From positions 868,001 to 932,000 of the forward strand of contig NZ_FNSN01000003.1 in the NCBI RefSeq assembly GCF_900105345.1: a stretch of DNA of 64,000 nt, written 5' to 3'. Made by a program: the position numbers and the translations under genes. How positions within the stretch are numbered: the stretch's first letter is position 1; each line of letters begins with the position of its first letter. Source of the stretch: Arthrobacter woluwensis (GTDB lineage Bacteria; Actinomycetota; Actinomycetes; Actinomycetales; Micrococcaceae). Shown piece after piece: positions 11,405-20,017 of the stretch. Under the pieces are notes generated by a model. It was not told where the DNA came from and searched no databases. It worked only from the letters and a program-made list of their open reading frames with translations.

Positions 11405-12075
11405 TCCTGCTCCAATTCTCCGTCCTCCTTTTCGCGTGCTGGTGTCTGACCAGTGCCAGGCCGTCCTGCGCGTCGGTCCTTCTCCGGAGGGGCGCCGGCG
11501 ATGCGCAGAGCCACGACGGACCGGAAGGCCGGCCGGAAGCGTCCGGAGGCCCCGGCGTCGTGGAGGACAGCGCGCTGCTGCTGGAACTCGTCGGGGTGCT
11601 GCTGGAATCCGGGCTCAGTCTGGAGCGCAGTCTCGAAGTGCTGGCCGAGTGCGCGGATCAGGTCATTGCGGCTCAACTCCGACGTGTCGTGGCCGCGCTC
11701 GCCTTGGGCGCGGCGTGGGATGAAGCCTGGCGCAGCGCATCCGATGTCGGTCTCGCCGCGGGGGTGACCGGCGATCGGGTGGGTCTCGTGTCACGCGCCG
11801 TCCGCCTCTTCCGCGGGGCGGGCCACGGTCTCCATCCGTCCCTCCAAGCCCTGAAACGGACCTTGAGGTTCGCCGCCTTGAGCGGGGCGCCGTCGGCCCA
11901 GAGCATCCGGTCCAGTGCTGCCGCGGAACGCCGGAGAACCTTGCGGGAATCTGAACGGCGCGCCGCCGCTCTAGGGGTCCGGCTCGTCCTGCCCTTGGGG
12001 ATGTGTTCTCTGCCGTCTTTCATCTGTCTGGGCATCATCCCAGTGGTCCTGGCACTCCTGCCTGGAGTCGTCTGA
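11401..12075 (+). CDS. tadC: TadC-like pilus platform protein
   Basis: Second T2SSF-type platform protein, 224 residues. An N-terminal membrane segment (ILLQFSVLLFACWCLTSA) is followed by the cytoplasmic helical domain (ALLLELVGVLLESGLSLERS to the Arg/Glu-rich stretch AAERRRTLRESERRAAALG) and a C-terminal membrane segment (VLPLGMCSLPSFICLGIIPV). The protein is shorter than alphaproteobacterial TadC, as is usual in actinobacteria. The start overlaps the tadB stop as ATGA. It is followed after 36 nt by the pilin gene, which has its own ribosome-binding site, as expected if pilin is made in larger amounts. Confidence 0.85.
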   Translation: MILLQFSVLLFACWCLTSARPSCASVLLRRGAGDAQSHDGPEGRPEASGGPGVVEDSALLLELVGVLLESGLSLERSLEVLAECADQVIAAQLRRVVAALALGAAWDEAWRSASDVGLAAGVTGDRVGLVSRAVRLFRGAGHGLHPSLQALKRTLRFAALSGAPSAQSIRSSAAAERRRTLRESERRAAALGVRLVLPLGMCSLPSFICLGIIPVVLALLPGVV

Positions 12076-12111
12076 CATCGCCCGAAGGGGTCTCATCGAA
12101 AGGAAGTCCAT

Positions 12112-12444
12112 ATGCCGACAACCACCACGCCCGCCTCAGCCGGGCCGGGCGCTCCTGAGCGTCGTTCGGTCACTGCCACCACCCCCGACCGGATGGAACG
12201 GCGAAGGTGGAGCGTTTCACGCGAATGCGCCATTCTCTGGCTCCGGATCGTCGGGATCCTCTGGCGCTTCCGCGCCAGGCTGACGAAGCTCTGTTCAGGC
12301 CAAGCCGGCACGTCGACAGCGGAGTACGCCATCGCGACCCTGGCTGCTGTCGCCTTCGCAGGTCTTCTGGTCGTCATCATGCGCAGCGACGAGGTCCGGG
12401 GCTTCCTGTTGAACATCATCCGCACAGCATTGGCGATTCCGTGA
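12112..12444 (+). CDS. Flp-type pilin precursor (DUF4244 family)
   Basis: The 110-residue protein ends with a single hydrophobic segment preceded by the prepilin signature G-X4-E-Y: SGQAG|TSTAEYAIATLAAV, with predicted cleavage after Gly66 and Glu at position +5. The mature pilin would be only 44 residues. The 66-residue leader is unusually long for Flp and itself holds a hydrophobic stretch (ILWLRIVGILW); the arrangement fits the actinobacterial DUF4244 family found in Tad loci. A good AGGAAG site lies 6 nt before ATG 12112. No prepilin peptidase gene is present in this window. It overlaps the TadE-like gene by 4 nt (GTGA). Confidence 0.88.
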   Translation: MPTTTTPASAGPGAPERRSVTATTPDRMERRRWSVSRECAILWLRIVGILWRFRARLTKLCSGQAGTSTAEYAIATLAAVAFAGLLVVIMRSDEVRGFLLNIIRTALAIP

Positions 12445-12824
12445 GTGACCACCGGGCCCGGCCCAGGACGTACGACGAACGCGGGAGCGTGACGGCCGAG
12501 TTCTCCGTGACACTGCCCGTCGTCGTGTTTCTGCTGGCCGTCTTGCTGGGAGCCGGTTCTGCGGCGATGCAACAGGTGCGGCTTGAGGAGGCGGCCAGGG
12601 CTGCCGCACGTTCGCTCGCCCGAGGCGACACACAGGACGTCGCAAAAGCCGGTACCCTGCGGCTGGCGGGTGGGCGCGCGTGGCTCGAAATCCAGGACGA
12701 CGGCGGAGGCTTCGTGCGCGCAACGGTCCGGGCGCCGGCTCCCGGGGTACTCGGAACCGCCGTCCCCTGGATCCAGAGCGCGCAGTCGACGGCGGCGAGG
12801 GAGGACACCGGAGGGGATCCATGA
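12441..12824 (+). CDS. TadE-like pseudopilin
   Basis: A 127-residue minor pilin candidate. The N-terminus carries ERGSVTAEFSVTLPVVVFLLAVLLG, a TadE motif with the prepilin-like G-X4-E-F pattern and one membrane helix; the remainder is a small extracellular domain (residues 50-127). Start GTG 12441 overlaps the pilin stop as GTGA, and the stop overlaps the next start as ATGA, which fixes the start in spite of an open frame upstream. TadE proteins are thought to join the pilus as minor subunits. Confidence 0.85.
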   Translation: MSDHRARPRTYDERGSVTAEFSVTLPVVVFLLAVLLGAGSAAMQQVRLEEAARAAARSLARGDTQDVAKAGTLRLAGGRAWLEIQDDGGGFVRATVRAPAPGVLGTAVPWIQSAQSTAAREDTGGDP

Positions 12825-13231
12825 CCAGGTGCGCTTCCGCCTCCCGGAAAAGCCATTCGACGGCCCGAGGTCCGTGTCGGAGGAATGAACCGGAGAGGGG
12901 TTCGGGAACCGTGCTGTCGCTGGGACTCGGACTCGTGCTGGTCACCGCTGTGCTGCTCGTCGTTCTGCTCGGACAGGCGGCGACGCTGGCGTCCCGCGCG
13001 GCCGCTGCTGCGGACCTCTCGGCGCTCGCCGCCGCGGATGCGGCGCGTGGGCTGCGGAACGGAGACCCGTGCACGGTGGCAGCGGAGATCGCCGCCAGGG
13101 ATGGGGCTCGTCTGGACTCCTGCGAGCTGCAGGGACCGTCTGGAGACATCGCGGAAGTGCGGGCCAGTGTCGGCGGCGCGTTCGGTCTGGGCCGGGGCGA
13201 AGGCCGTGCCCGTGCCGGGCCGCCTCCGTAG
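12821..13231 (+). CDS. TadG-like secretion-neighbourhood protein (Rv3654c type)
   Basis: A 136-residue protein with the pattern ERGSGTVLSLGLGLVLVTAVLLVVLLG, one long membrane helix after a short Arg-rich leader, then ASRAAAAADLSALAAADAA, typical of TadG-like proteins. The rest is a short extracellular part with Cys residues. It matches the small TadE/TadG-like protein found next to the DEAH helicase and TadA in actinobacteria (M. tuberculosis Rv3654c). ATG 12821 overlaps the preceding stop. It is the last gene of the Tad operon and converges with the helicase 40 nt away. Confidence 0.8.
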   Translation: MTRCASASRKSHSTARGPCRRNEPERGSGTVLSLGLGLVLVTAVLLVVLLGQAATLASRAAAAADLSALAAADAARGLRNGDPCTVAAEIAARDGARLDSCELQGPSGDIAEVRASVGGAFGLGRGEGRARAGPPP

Positions 13232-13271
13232 GGGGGCGGGCGTGCCGCTCACCGGCCCGGAACCTCTGGGA

Positions 13272-15635
13272 CTACGCGCCGCCGTCGAGTGCCGCGGGAC
13301 CTGTCCAGTCGTGGGCGTCCTTGAGGAAGGCTTCCAAAAGGACCAGTGCCCCGGCCTTGTCGAGTGGGTTGTTCTTGTTGCCGCATTTCGGCGACTGGAC
13401 ACACGAAGGGCAGCCGGAATCGCACTCGCAGGCCAGGATCGCCTCGCGTGTCGCGGCGAGCCAGGTGCGGGCCTTGGCGAAGGCCCGCTCGGCGAAGCCC
13501 GCTCCGCCCGCGTGCCCGTCGTAAACGAAGATCGTCGGGTGGCCGGTGTCGGCATGGAGGGCGGTGGAAACCCCGCCGATGTCCCAGCGGTCGCTCGACG
13601 CCACGAGCGGGAGCATACCGATCGAGGCGTGCTCCGCCGCGTGCAGTGCACCGGGGAACCGCGCTTCCACCAGTCCGGCGTTCAGGAGGCGCTGATTGCC
13701 CACCACGAACCACACCGCCTTGGTGAACAAGTCGCGTGCCTCGAGATCGAGGGGCTCCTCGCCGAGCACCTCATTGGAGGCCAGCGATTTCCTCTGGAAG
13801 GAGACCACTTGGGTCGTCACCTTGACCTCACCGAAGTGAACAGCGACATCGCCCCACGTCATGGAACGGTCCACGGACAGGACTTCCACCTGGGTGACGT
13901 CCCGGGCGGTGGTGTAGTAGTCCGGATTGGCCCGGCGGACCAGGACGGTATGGTCCTCCTCATCCAGTTCCTCCACGAGGTAACTGGATCCCTGATGGAT
14001 GTAGACCGCTCCCCGGTGCGCCTGATAATGCGTCTGGGGAGAGTCCATCGATCCGAGCAGGGCGCCCGTCTCCGCGTCGACGATCCGGGCGGGTCCTCCG
14101 CCGTCGTCACGGATGCTGACCATGCCGGCCGCGCTCTGAGCATGGGTCCAGAACCAGCCGGCGGGCCGGCGACGGAGGTACCCACGCTCGACCAGGGTGT
14201 CCAGCATGGCGCGCGCGGTGGGTCCGAAGAGTTCCTCGTCCCCGGGCCGCAGCGGTTGTTCCGCCGCGGCGGCACAGAGGTGGGGGCCCAGGACGTAGGG
14301 GTTGGACGGGTCGAAGACGGTGGCCTCCACCCCGACGTCGAACACGGCCTCGGGGTGATGCACCAGGTAGGTGTCGAGGGGGTCGTCGCTGGCCACGAAG
14401 GCGGCCACGGCGTCTTGGCCGGCACGTCCGGCCCGGCCGATCTGCTGGAAGAAGGAGGCCCGGGTTCCGGGCCAGCCGGCGACCAGCACGGCATCGAGCC
14501 CGGAGATGTCGATGCCCAGTTCCAGGGCGGACGTGCTGGACACCCCCAGAAGCTCACCCGACCGCAGGGCGGCCTCCAGCGCTCGGCGCTCCTCGGGGAG
14601 ATACCCGGAACGGTACGCGGCGATGCGGCCCGGAAGACTGGGATCCACCTCGTCGAGGAGGCGCTTGGTGATGGACGCGATCCGTTCAGCCCCTCGACGA
14701 GACTTGATGAAGGCGATGGTGCGGACCCGCGAGGACACGAGGTTGGCGAGCATGTCGGCGGACTCGGCGATCGCGGTCCGCCGGGTCGGCGCCCCGTTCT
14801 CCCCTTGCAAGTCGGTCAGACGGGGTTCCCAGAAGGCGACGGTGGTGGCACCCCGCGGGGAGGCGTCCTCCGTCACCGCGGTCACGGGGGCGCCGATCAG
14901 CCGGGAGAAGGACTCGGCCGGTTCGGCGGCCGTTGCGGACGCGGCGAGGAACACAGGCTCCGCGCCGTAATAGGCGCAGACCCGACGCAGCCGACGCAGC
15001 AGGTTCGCCACATGGGACCCGAAGACGCCCCGGTAGCTGTGAGCCTCGTCGATCACGACGTACCGCAGGCGGCGGAAGAAACGGGCCCACCACGAGTGGT
15101 TCGGCAGGATGCCGTGGTGCAGCATGTCCGGGTTGGCCAGGATGATGTTGGCGTGCTCGCGGATCCACCGGCGTGAGTTCGCGTCGGTGTCGCCGTCATA
15201 GCTCTCGGCCCGCAGCGTGTCCAGACGCAGCGAGCGGAGGGAGGCCAACTGGTCCGCAGCGAGCGCCTTGGTGGGCGCGAGGTAGAGGACGGTGGCGCCG
15301 TCGTCGTGGAGCTTGCCCGGCTCGGCGAGCACGCGCAGTTCCGAACGGTGGACGGCATCGACGGCGGGCAGCTGGTACGCGAGGGACTTACCCGACGCGG
15401 TGCCGGTCGCGATCACCACGTGGTCGCCCGAGTGGGCGCGCTCCGCGGCCGCGACCTGGTGCTCGTACGGGACGTCGACGCCCAGCCGCTGATACGCGGC
15501 CACCACGTCGGGGTGTGCCCATTCCGGCCACGTGCTGTAGCGGGCCCTCCGGGACGGGATGGTGCGGACATGCTGAAGCTGCTCCGGATCCGCGGAGCGG
15601 CCCAGGAGAGGGATCAGCGAGTCAGAGGAGGGCAC
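13272..15635 (-). CDS. DEAH-box helicase with DUF1998-type C-terminus
   Basis: A 787-residue superfamily 2 helicase of the actinobacterial helicase/secretion-neighbourhood type (M. tuberculosis Rv3649 is the counterpart). Motif I is ATGTASGKS (about 76-84), motif II VIDEAHSYRG, motif III LAASATAAEP, and the second RecA domain ends with QQIGRAGRAGQ (motif VI). The C-terminal region carries a Cys cluster, CECDSGCPSCVQSPKC, as in MrfA/DUF1998 repair helicases, where four cysteines bind zinc. By family it should be a 3'-5' DNA helicase; MrfA-type enzymes take part in mitomycin C repair. Its link to the Tad locus is only positional. Start is GTG 15635. Confidence 0.9.
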   Translation of the reverse strand: MPSSDSLIPLLGRSADPEQLQHVRTIPSRRARYSTWPEWAHPDVVAAYQRLGVDVPYEHQVAAAERAHSGDHVVIATGTASGKSLAYQLPAVDAVHRSELRVLAEPGKLHDDGATVLYLAPTKALAADQLASLRSLRLDTLRAESYDGDTDANSRRWIREHANIILANPDMLHHGILPNHSWWARFFRRLRYVVIDEAHSYRGVFGSHVANLLRRLRRVCAYYGAEPVFLAASATAAEPAESFSRLIGAPVTAVTEDASPRGATTVAFWEPRLTDLQGENGAPTRRTAIAESADMLANLVSSRVRTIAFIKSRRGAERIASITKRLLDEVDPSLPGRIAAYRSGYLPEERRALEAALRSGELLGVSSTSALELGIDISGLDAVLVAGWPGTRASFFQQIGRAGRAGQDAVAAFVASDDPLDTYLVHHPEAVFDVGVEATVFDPSNPYVLGPHLCAAAAEQPLRPGDEELFGPTARAMLDTLVERGYLRRRPAGWFWTHAQSAAGMVSIRDDGGGPARIVDAETGALLGSMDSPQTHYQAHRGAVYIHQGSSYLVEELDEEDHTVLVRRANPDYYTTARDVTQVEVLSVDRSMTWGDVAVHFGEVKVTTQVVSFQRKSLASNEVLGEEPLDLEARDLFTKAVWFVVGNQRLLNAGLVEARFPGALHAAEHASIGMLPLVASSDRWDIGGVSTALHADTGHPTIFVYDGHAGGAGFAERAFAKARTWLAATREAILACECDSGCPSCVQSPKCGNKNNPLDKAGALVLLEAFLKDAHDWTGPAALDGGA

Positions 15636-15735
15636 CGGAACATTGTGTCACCCGGTCGCCGCGCCTTGGACGCGGCACCGTGAAACCAGCGCCGGACAAC
15701 CAAGACCGGAAAACCAGCACAGGGGACGGAGGCGC

Positions 15736-16425
15736 CTAGATGTCGGCGGGCTTCTGCTCCGTGCTGGAGAGCATCACCACGGCGCAGACTTCCTGCCAGC
15801 CGAGGTGGGAGTAGAGAAGCCGGCCGTCGGCGGAGGCGAGGAGCAGCCCGATCTCCACCGGGTGCTCGAAGGACCGCGCCGCCAGGGACTTCATGATGAA
15901 GCTGCCGAGGCCGCGGCGGCGGTAGTCGTCATGGGTGACGATCTGGTCGAAGACGGCCACGGTGCCGTTGGCCACGAACACCCGGCCGCTCGCTGCCACC
16001 ACGTCGCCGGCTCGGACCTCCGCATGGTGGGCGCCGTCGACGACCGTGTAGCTGACTTCGAGATCGTCGTCGGGAAGCCAGGGGTCCTCGGTGTCCTGGG
16101 TGTCCATGTCGACGATCATCATCGACTCGGACGTCGAATTGAGGAAAAGGCCCTCGGCATCGCCCAGAGCCATGTACTTCTGAGGGTCGCGGGTCAGGAC
16201 CGTCAGGAGACGTCCCGGCACTTCGCGGGTCTGCTGGGCCAGGACCGCGAAATCCTCGGCCGAGGGGTCCACCGCGAAGAACTCGCGGGCCTTGACGGTG
16301 TCGTCACGGTCCACGGCAGGGAAGGCGCCGACGCGCTCCACCGAATAGCCTCGGCAGCCGGCCCAGCCTTCCACCCAGACATCCAGCAGGCCGTCAATGT
16401 CTTCCATCAGGGTCTCCGCAGTCAT
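15736..16425 (-). CDS. GNAT-family N-acetyltransferase
   Basis: A 229-residue protein whose C-terminal third is a GNAT domain: VAVFDQIVTHDDYRRRGLGSFIMKSL is motif A with the acetyl-CoA pyrophosphate loop R-R-R-G-L-G, followed by LLLASADGRLLYSHLGW. The N-terminal 130 residues show no motif I recognise. Substrate unknown. The promoter looks leaderless: TAGGCT lies 6 nt before ATG 16425 on the minus strand. The gene diverges from trhO and is downstream of nothing obvious. Confidence 0.8.
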   Translation of the reverse strand: MTAETLMEDIDGLLDVWVEGWAGCRGYSVERVGAFPAVDRDDTVKAREFFAVDPSAEDFAVLAQQTREVPGRLLTVLTRDPQKYMALGDAEGLFLNSTSESMMIVDMDTQDTEDPWLPDDDLEVSYTVVDGAHHAEVRAGDVVAASGRVFVANGTVAVFDQIVTHDDYRRRGLGSFIMKSLAARSFEHPVEIGLLLASADGRLLYSHLGWQEVCAVVMLSSTEQKPADI

Positions 16426-16431
16426 GATTCG

Positions 16432-16437
16432 AGCCTA
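16432..16437 (-). promoter_or_regulatory. leaderless -10 box of the GNAT gene
   Basis: TAGGCT on the minus strand, 6 nt before ATG 16425, so transcription should begin at or next to the start codon. Confidence 0.5.
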
Positions 16438-16565
16438 TGGCAGGGCCGGTTAAAGCGACAGTCGGTATCAGTATCTTGTCGGTAAACTCTCAGTCTCAAA
16501 GTCATCTCAGAGCCCGCTGGACGCGAGCCGGAGGCCGCTCTGACGCCTTCGATCTGCGGGACCAT

Positions 16566-16571
16566 TAACCT
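16566..16571 (+). promoter_or_regulatory. leaderless -10 box of trhO
   Basis: TAACCT with a 6-nt gap to GTG 16578; there is no Shine-Dalgarno, which fits a leaderless message. Confidence 0.5.
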
Positions 16572-16577
16572 TTAACG

Positions 16578-17474
16578 GTGGCCCAGAACAAGATTGCCCT
16601 CTATTACGCCTTCGCCCCCGTCGCCGACCCCGAAGCGGTCCGGCTCTGGCAGCGTGCGCTGTGCGAGAAGCTCGGTCTGCGAGGCCGCATCATCGTCTCG
16701 AAGGACGGCATCAACGGCACCGTGGGCGGAGCCATCCAGGCCGTGAAGGAGTACGTCCGCACCACCAAGGAGTACGGCGCGTTCCGGGGCCTGGATGTGA
16801 AGTGGTCCGACGGCGGCGCCGACGATTTCCCCCGGCTGAGCGTCAAGGCCCGCGAGGAGATCGTCTCCTTCGGCGCGCCCGGCGAACTGAAGGTCGATGA
16901 GAACGGGGTCGTCGGCGGAGGCACGCATCTCTCGCCCGAGGCGCTGCACACCCTGGTGGCGGAGAAAGAGGCCGCGGGCCGGCCGGTGCGGTTCTTCGAC
17001 GGACGCAACGCCTTCGAAGCACAGATCGGCAAGTTCAAGGACGCGATCGTGCCGGACGTGGCCACCACCCACGACTTCATCCGCGAACTGGAATCCGGGA
17101 AGTATGACGACCTCAAGGACCAGCCGGTCGTCACGTACTGCACGGGCGGCATCCGGTGCGAGGTGCTGTCCAGCCTGATGGTCAACCGCGGTTTCACCGA
17201 GGTCTACCAGCTCGACGGCGGCATCGTCCGCTACGGCGAGAAGTTCAAGGACAAGGGCCTCTGGGAGGGATCGCTCTACGTCTTCGACAAGCGCATGCAT
17301 CTCGAATTCAGCGACGAGGCGAAGACCATCGGCGCCTGCGCACGGTGCGCCGCTCCCACGAGCGACTTCCACAATTGCAGCAACCCTGAATGCCGCACCT
17401 TGACGCTCTACTGCGCCGAATGCGCCGCGGATCCGGAGAAGCTCCGCTGTCCGGACGGCTGCCAGGTCGCCTGA
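16578..17474 (+). CDS. trhO: tRNA uridine(34) hydroxylase (rhodanese-related)
   Basis: This 298-residue protein matches TrhO, which uses oxygen to hydroxylate U34 of tRNA on the way to 5-methoxyuridine or cmo5U. An N-terminal acylphosphatase-like domain ([24 protein letters not shown]) precedes a rhodanese domain with active-site loop [12 protein letters not shown] (Cys188, Cys194) and [11 protein letters not shown]. The C-terminus has several Cys pairs (CARCAAP, CSNPEC, CAEC, CPDGC), a probable zinc-binding tail. The GTG start has a -10 box 6 nt upstream and seems leaderless. Confidence 0.92.
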   Translation: MAQNKIALYYAFAPVADPEAVRLWQRALCEKLGLRGRIIVSKDGINGTVGGAIQAVKEYVRTTKEYGAFRGLDVKWSDGGADDFPRLSVKAREEIVSFGAPGELKVDENGVVGGGTHLSPEALHTLVAEKEAAGRPVRFFDGRNAFEAQIGKFKDAIVPDVATTHDFIRELESGKYDDLKDQPVVTYCTGGIRCEVLSSLMVNRGFTEVYQLDGGIVRYGEKFKDKGLWEGSLYVFDKRMHLEFSDEAKTIGACARCAAPTSDFHNCSNPECRTLTLYCAECAADPEKLRCPDGCQVA

Positions 17475-17499
17475 GTCCGACGCCCCGCCCCGCCTGAGC

Positions 17500-17577
17500 C
17501 CAGGCTCAGCCCTTCGGTCCCATGCCCCGCCGCGCTGCGCACAGGCGCAGCCCGGCGGGCCAGGCTCAGCCCTTCGG
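17500..17577. repeat. 18-bp direct repeat at a gene end
   Basis: CCAGGCTCAGCCCTTCGG occurs at 17500-17517 and again at 17560-17577. The second copy holds the last codons and stop of the lipoprotein gene on the minus strand; the first is a copy of that gene end lying outside the gene, 60 bp away. It looks like a small local duplication in the convergent spacer. Confidence 0.6.
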
Positions 17578-18006
17578 GACGAGCTGGAACGCGTAGATGA
17601 TGGGGGCGTCCACCGTGGACGCCTTCACGCTGAGATCCCCGGCCGGCAGGGACACGGTCACGACGTCCTTATTGCCGTTGCAGGCGCTCGTGGCGTCGGC
17701 CGCTTCCTTGCCCGCAACGGAAAGGGCGAAGTACGTCTTGCCGTTGCCCTCGCAGGTCATCGTGAAGGTGTATTTCCCGGCCTCGAGATGGGCGAGCGAC
17801 GTGTCGGCCGGCTGGCGGTCCAGCAGCTTCCCACTGCCGCCCAGAACAGCGCCCGGGGCCGAGGGCAGGGCCGTGGCCTGCCAGGACGGCACGTCCACCT
17901 GCTCGATGCCCGGCCGCTGCACGCATCCTGACACCGTTCCCAGCAGGAGCGCGCCGAGCGCTCCCGCCGTGAGGGCACGGGTGAGGACAGTCATGCGGGA
18001 GGTCAT
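17566..18006 (-). CDS. lipoprotein of unknown function
   Basis: A 146-residue exported protein. The signal peptide is MTSRMTVLTRALTAGALG followed by the lipobox VSGC, with Cys28 as the lipid-modified residue. The mature part is about 118 residues and contains two further Cys residues (TMTCEG, SACNGN) that could form a disulfide; it is predicted to be mainly beta strand. I do not recognise the family. A minus-strand TAGCGT box 6 nt before ATG 18006 suggests a leaderless message; Met5 is an alternative start. It diverges from the TMEM175-like gene. Confidence 0.75.
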   Translation of the reverse strand: MTSRMTVLTRALTAGALGALLLGTVSGCVQRPGIEQVDVPSWQATALPSAPGAVLGGSGKLLDRQPADTSLAHLEAGKYTFTMTCEGNGKTYFALSVAGKEAADATSACNGNKDVVTVSLPAGDLSVKASTVDAPIIYAFQLVPKG

Positions 18007-18012
18007 GCATCT

Positions 18013-18018
18013 ACGCTA
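18013..18018 (-). promoter_or_regulatory. leaderless -10 box of the lipoprotein gene
   Basis: TAGCGT on the minus strand, 6 nt before ATG 18006. Confidence 0.45.
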
Positions 18019-18063
18019 CCGCGCGCCGTCGTGCCCTTGCGCCGGAGTGGTTCACTGAGATGC

Positions 18064-18660
18064 ATGGAGACCACACGAGTCGAGGCGTTCAGCGATGGCG
18101 TCATGGCGATCGCGCTGACCATCATGGTGCTGGAACTGAAGACGCCGGACAGCCCGGATCTGAAGGGCATGGCCGAGTTCCTGCCCACCCTGCTGACGTA
18201 TGTGCTCAGTTTCATCTACATCGGCATCTACTGGAGCAATCACCACCACCTCATGCACCTCACGAAGCGGGTGGACGGGGGTGCGCTCTGGGCCAATCTG
18301 AACCTGCTGTTCTGGCTGTCCCTGGTGCCGTTCACCACGCGCTGGATGGACGACTCCTCCCTGAGCCCGCTGCCCGTCCTCGTCTACGGCTTCAATCTGC
18401 TGATGTGCGCCGTCGCCTATGCGAACCTGCAGAACCGGCTCATCCGGATCCAGGGTGCGGGCAGCCGCCTCGCGTCCGCCATCAACCGCGGCTTCAAGGA
18501 GAAGGTCTCCACGGCGCTCTACGTGCTCGGATGCGCGACGGCGTACCTCACCGTCTGGGTGAGCGTGGCCTGTTACGTCGCGGTCGCCATCCTCTGGATC
18601 GTGCCGGACCGGCGCATCGAGCGGGCGGTGGCGGACTCCGCGGATCCCGCGGAATCCTGA
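18064..18660 (+). CDS. TMEM175-type (DUF1211) membrane channel
   Basis: A 198-residue membrane protein that starts METTRVEAFSDGVMAIALT. The R-X3-FSD motif at the start of helix 1 is the hallmark of the TMEM175/DUF1211 family; bacterial members form tetrameric potassium-leak channels. About six membrane helices follow, with FIYIGIYWSNHHHLMH in helix 3 as in relatives. Start ATG 18064 places the motif at the very N-terminus, as in the family; the frame is open to 18031. It is convergent with the NCS1 permease, with only 7 nt between. Confidence 0.88.
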   Translation: METTRVEAFSDGVMAIALTIMVLELKTPDSPDLKGMAEFLPTLLTYVLSFIYIGIYWSNHHHLMHLTKRVDGGALWANLNLLFWLSLVPFTTRWMDDSSLSPLPVLVYGFNLLMCAVAYANLQNRLIRIQGAGSRLASAINRGFKEKVSTALYVLGCATAYLTVWVSVACYVAVAILWIVPDRRIERAVADSADPAES

Positions 18661-18667
18661 CCGGACC

Positions 18668-20014
18668 TCAGGCTCGCCGCGTGTGACCGCTCAGTCTCAT
18701 GCCGCCCCAGTAGAGCAGCGCGGAGCACAGGAACGTCGGCAGTGTGGCGCCGAGAGGACTGGGCCAGACGAAGCTCAGGACCACCGAGACGGCGGCGCCG
18801 GCGGCCCAGCTCACGACCGCGATCCAGTTGATGCCGCCGGAGTACCAGAACGCCCCGCCGGAGGACCGCAGCAGATCCTTGCCGTACCGCGCCCGTTTGA
18901 ACCAGTAGTAGTCGACGATGACCACGGCGAACACCGGGACGAACAGTGAGCTGATGACCGTGAGGAAGGAGGTGAACTGGTCGAGGAGCCCCAGCCAGGC
19001 TGAGCCGGCGATCGAGACCGTCCCGAGGATGAGGGCTGCCGGAAGGAACCGGACGCGGCCGTCGGGACGGGCGTTCACCACCGTGGTGGTCATGCCGTAG
19101 ACCACCATCGAGTTGGTCGCCATGACCGAGAAGAAGATCACGAGTGCCAGCGGGACCCCGAACGGCCCCACGATGGCGACGGGGTCGAAGGAGACGGCCT
19201 CGCCTCCGGAGAGCACCACGTATCCGAGAGCGGTGGCGCCGAGCAGCATCGCGACGATGGTGGAGAGCGAGTAGCCGATGCCTCCGCCGAGGACCCCGGC
19301 GCGGGTGCTGCGGGCCATGCGGTTGATGTCGGCGGACAGGACGGTCCAGGAGACGGCGGTGGCGACGACCAGGTCGAGGACGATTGCTGGCGTCGAGCCC
19401 AGTGCGGGGTCCACCTCGATCCCCGCGAAGTCGGCGGGGGAGAAGCGTCCCAGCGCCGTCGCGAAGATCCACGCGATGACCGCCAGGATCACGACGGCCA
19501 GCCACGGCTCGACGCGGGAGATGCCCGAGTGCCCGAAGATCGCGAGGATCACCACGAGCAGCTGGCACAGCATCGAGAACAGCACCGGATTGCTGAAGCC
19601 CGTGAACTCGTGGACCACGTGGTTCACGGTGACGCCGGCCAGCATCGCCTGCACCCAGCTCCAGCCCATCAGGATCACGACGTTCGCCCCGACCGGCAGC
19701 AGCGAGCCGCGCAGGCCGAACGCGCCGCGGGTCACGGCCATGGTGGGCAGGCCGGTGCGCGTGCCGATCGCGCCGATGGACGTCAGGACCACGGCGCCCA
19801 CCAGTGTCCCCACCACGATCATCGTGACGGCGGTGGGGAACGGCACGGCGGTCACGAACAGCGTGCCCGTCAGCAGCGTGGTGACCACGAGGTTCGCGGC
19901 GAGCCAGATCATCCCGATCCGCGCGCCGGACAGGGTGCCTTTGACGGGTCCTGAGCTGTCAGCCTCCGCGGAGAGCCGGGCGTCGAGTCCTGCGTACACC
20001 GTTTTCAGGGACAC
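18668..20014 (-). CDS. NCS1-family nucleobase/allantoin-type permease
   Basis: A 448-residue transporter with about twelve hydrophobic segments. Features of the NCS1 (cytosine-purine permease) family: GMIWLAANLVVTTLLTG near the start of helix 1, TRGAFGLRGS, and DINRMARSTRAG between helices 6 and 7. The substrate could be cytosine, a purine, allantoin, hydantoin or thiamine-like; nothing here decides. The start is GTG 20014, 3 nt after the stop of the SnoaL-like gene, so the two share a transcript and the small protein may act on a compound that the permease brings in. Confidence 0.85.
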   Translation of the reverse strand: MSLKTVYAGLDARLSAEADSSGPVKGTLSGARIGMIWLAANLVVTTLLTGTLFVTAVPFPTAVTMIVVGTLVGAVVLTSIGAIGTRTGLPTMAVTRGAFGLRGSLLPVGANVVILMGWSWVQAMLAGVTVNHVVHEFTGFSNPVLFSMLCQLLVVILAIFGHSGISRVEPWLAVVILAVIAWIFATALGRFSPADFAGIEVDPALGSTPAIVLDLVVATAVSWTVLSADINRMARSTRAGVLGGGIGYSLSTIVAMLLGATALGYVVLSGGEAVSFDPVAIVGPFGVPLALVIFFSVMATNSMVVYGMTTTVVNARPDGRVRFLPAALILGTVSIAGSAWLGLLDQFTSFLTVISSLFVPVFAVVIVDYYWFKRARYGKDLLRSSGGAFWYSGGINWIAVVSWAAGAAVSVVLSFVWPSPLGATLPTFLCSALLYWGGMRLSGHTRRA

Positions 20015-20017
20015 GCG

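Noticed and set aside
12885-15176. 763-codon plus-strand frame opposite the helicase
   Set aside because: It mirrors the helicase codons, is rich in Gly, Arg, His and Val as shadow frames are, and has no family motif; the helicase motifs on the minus strand are unmistakable.
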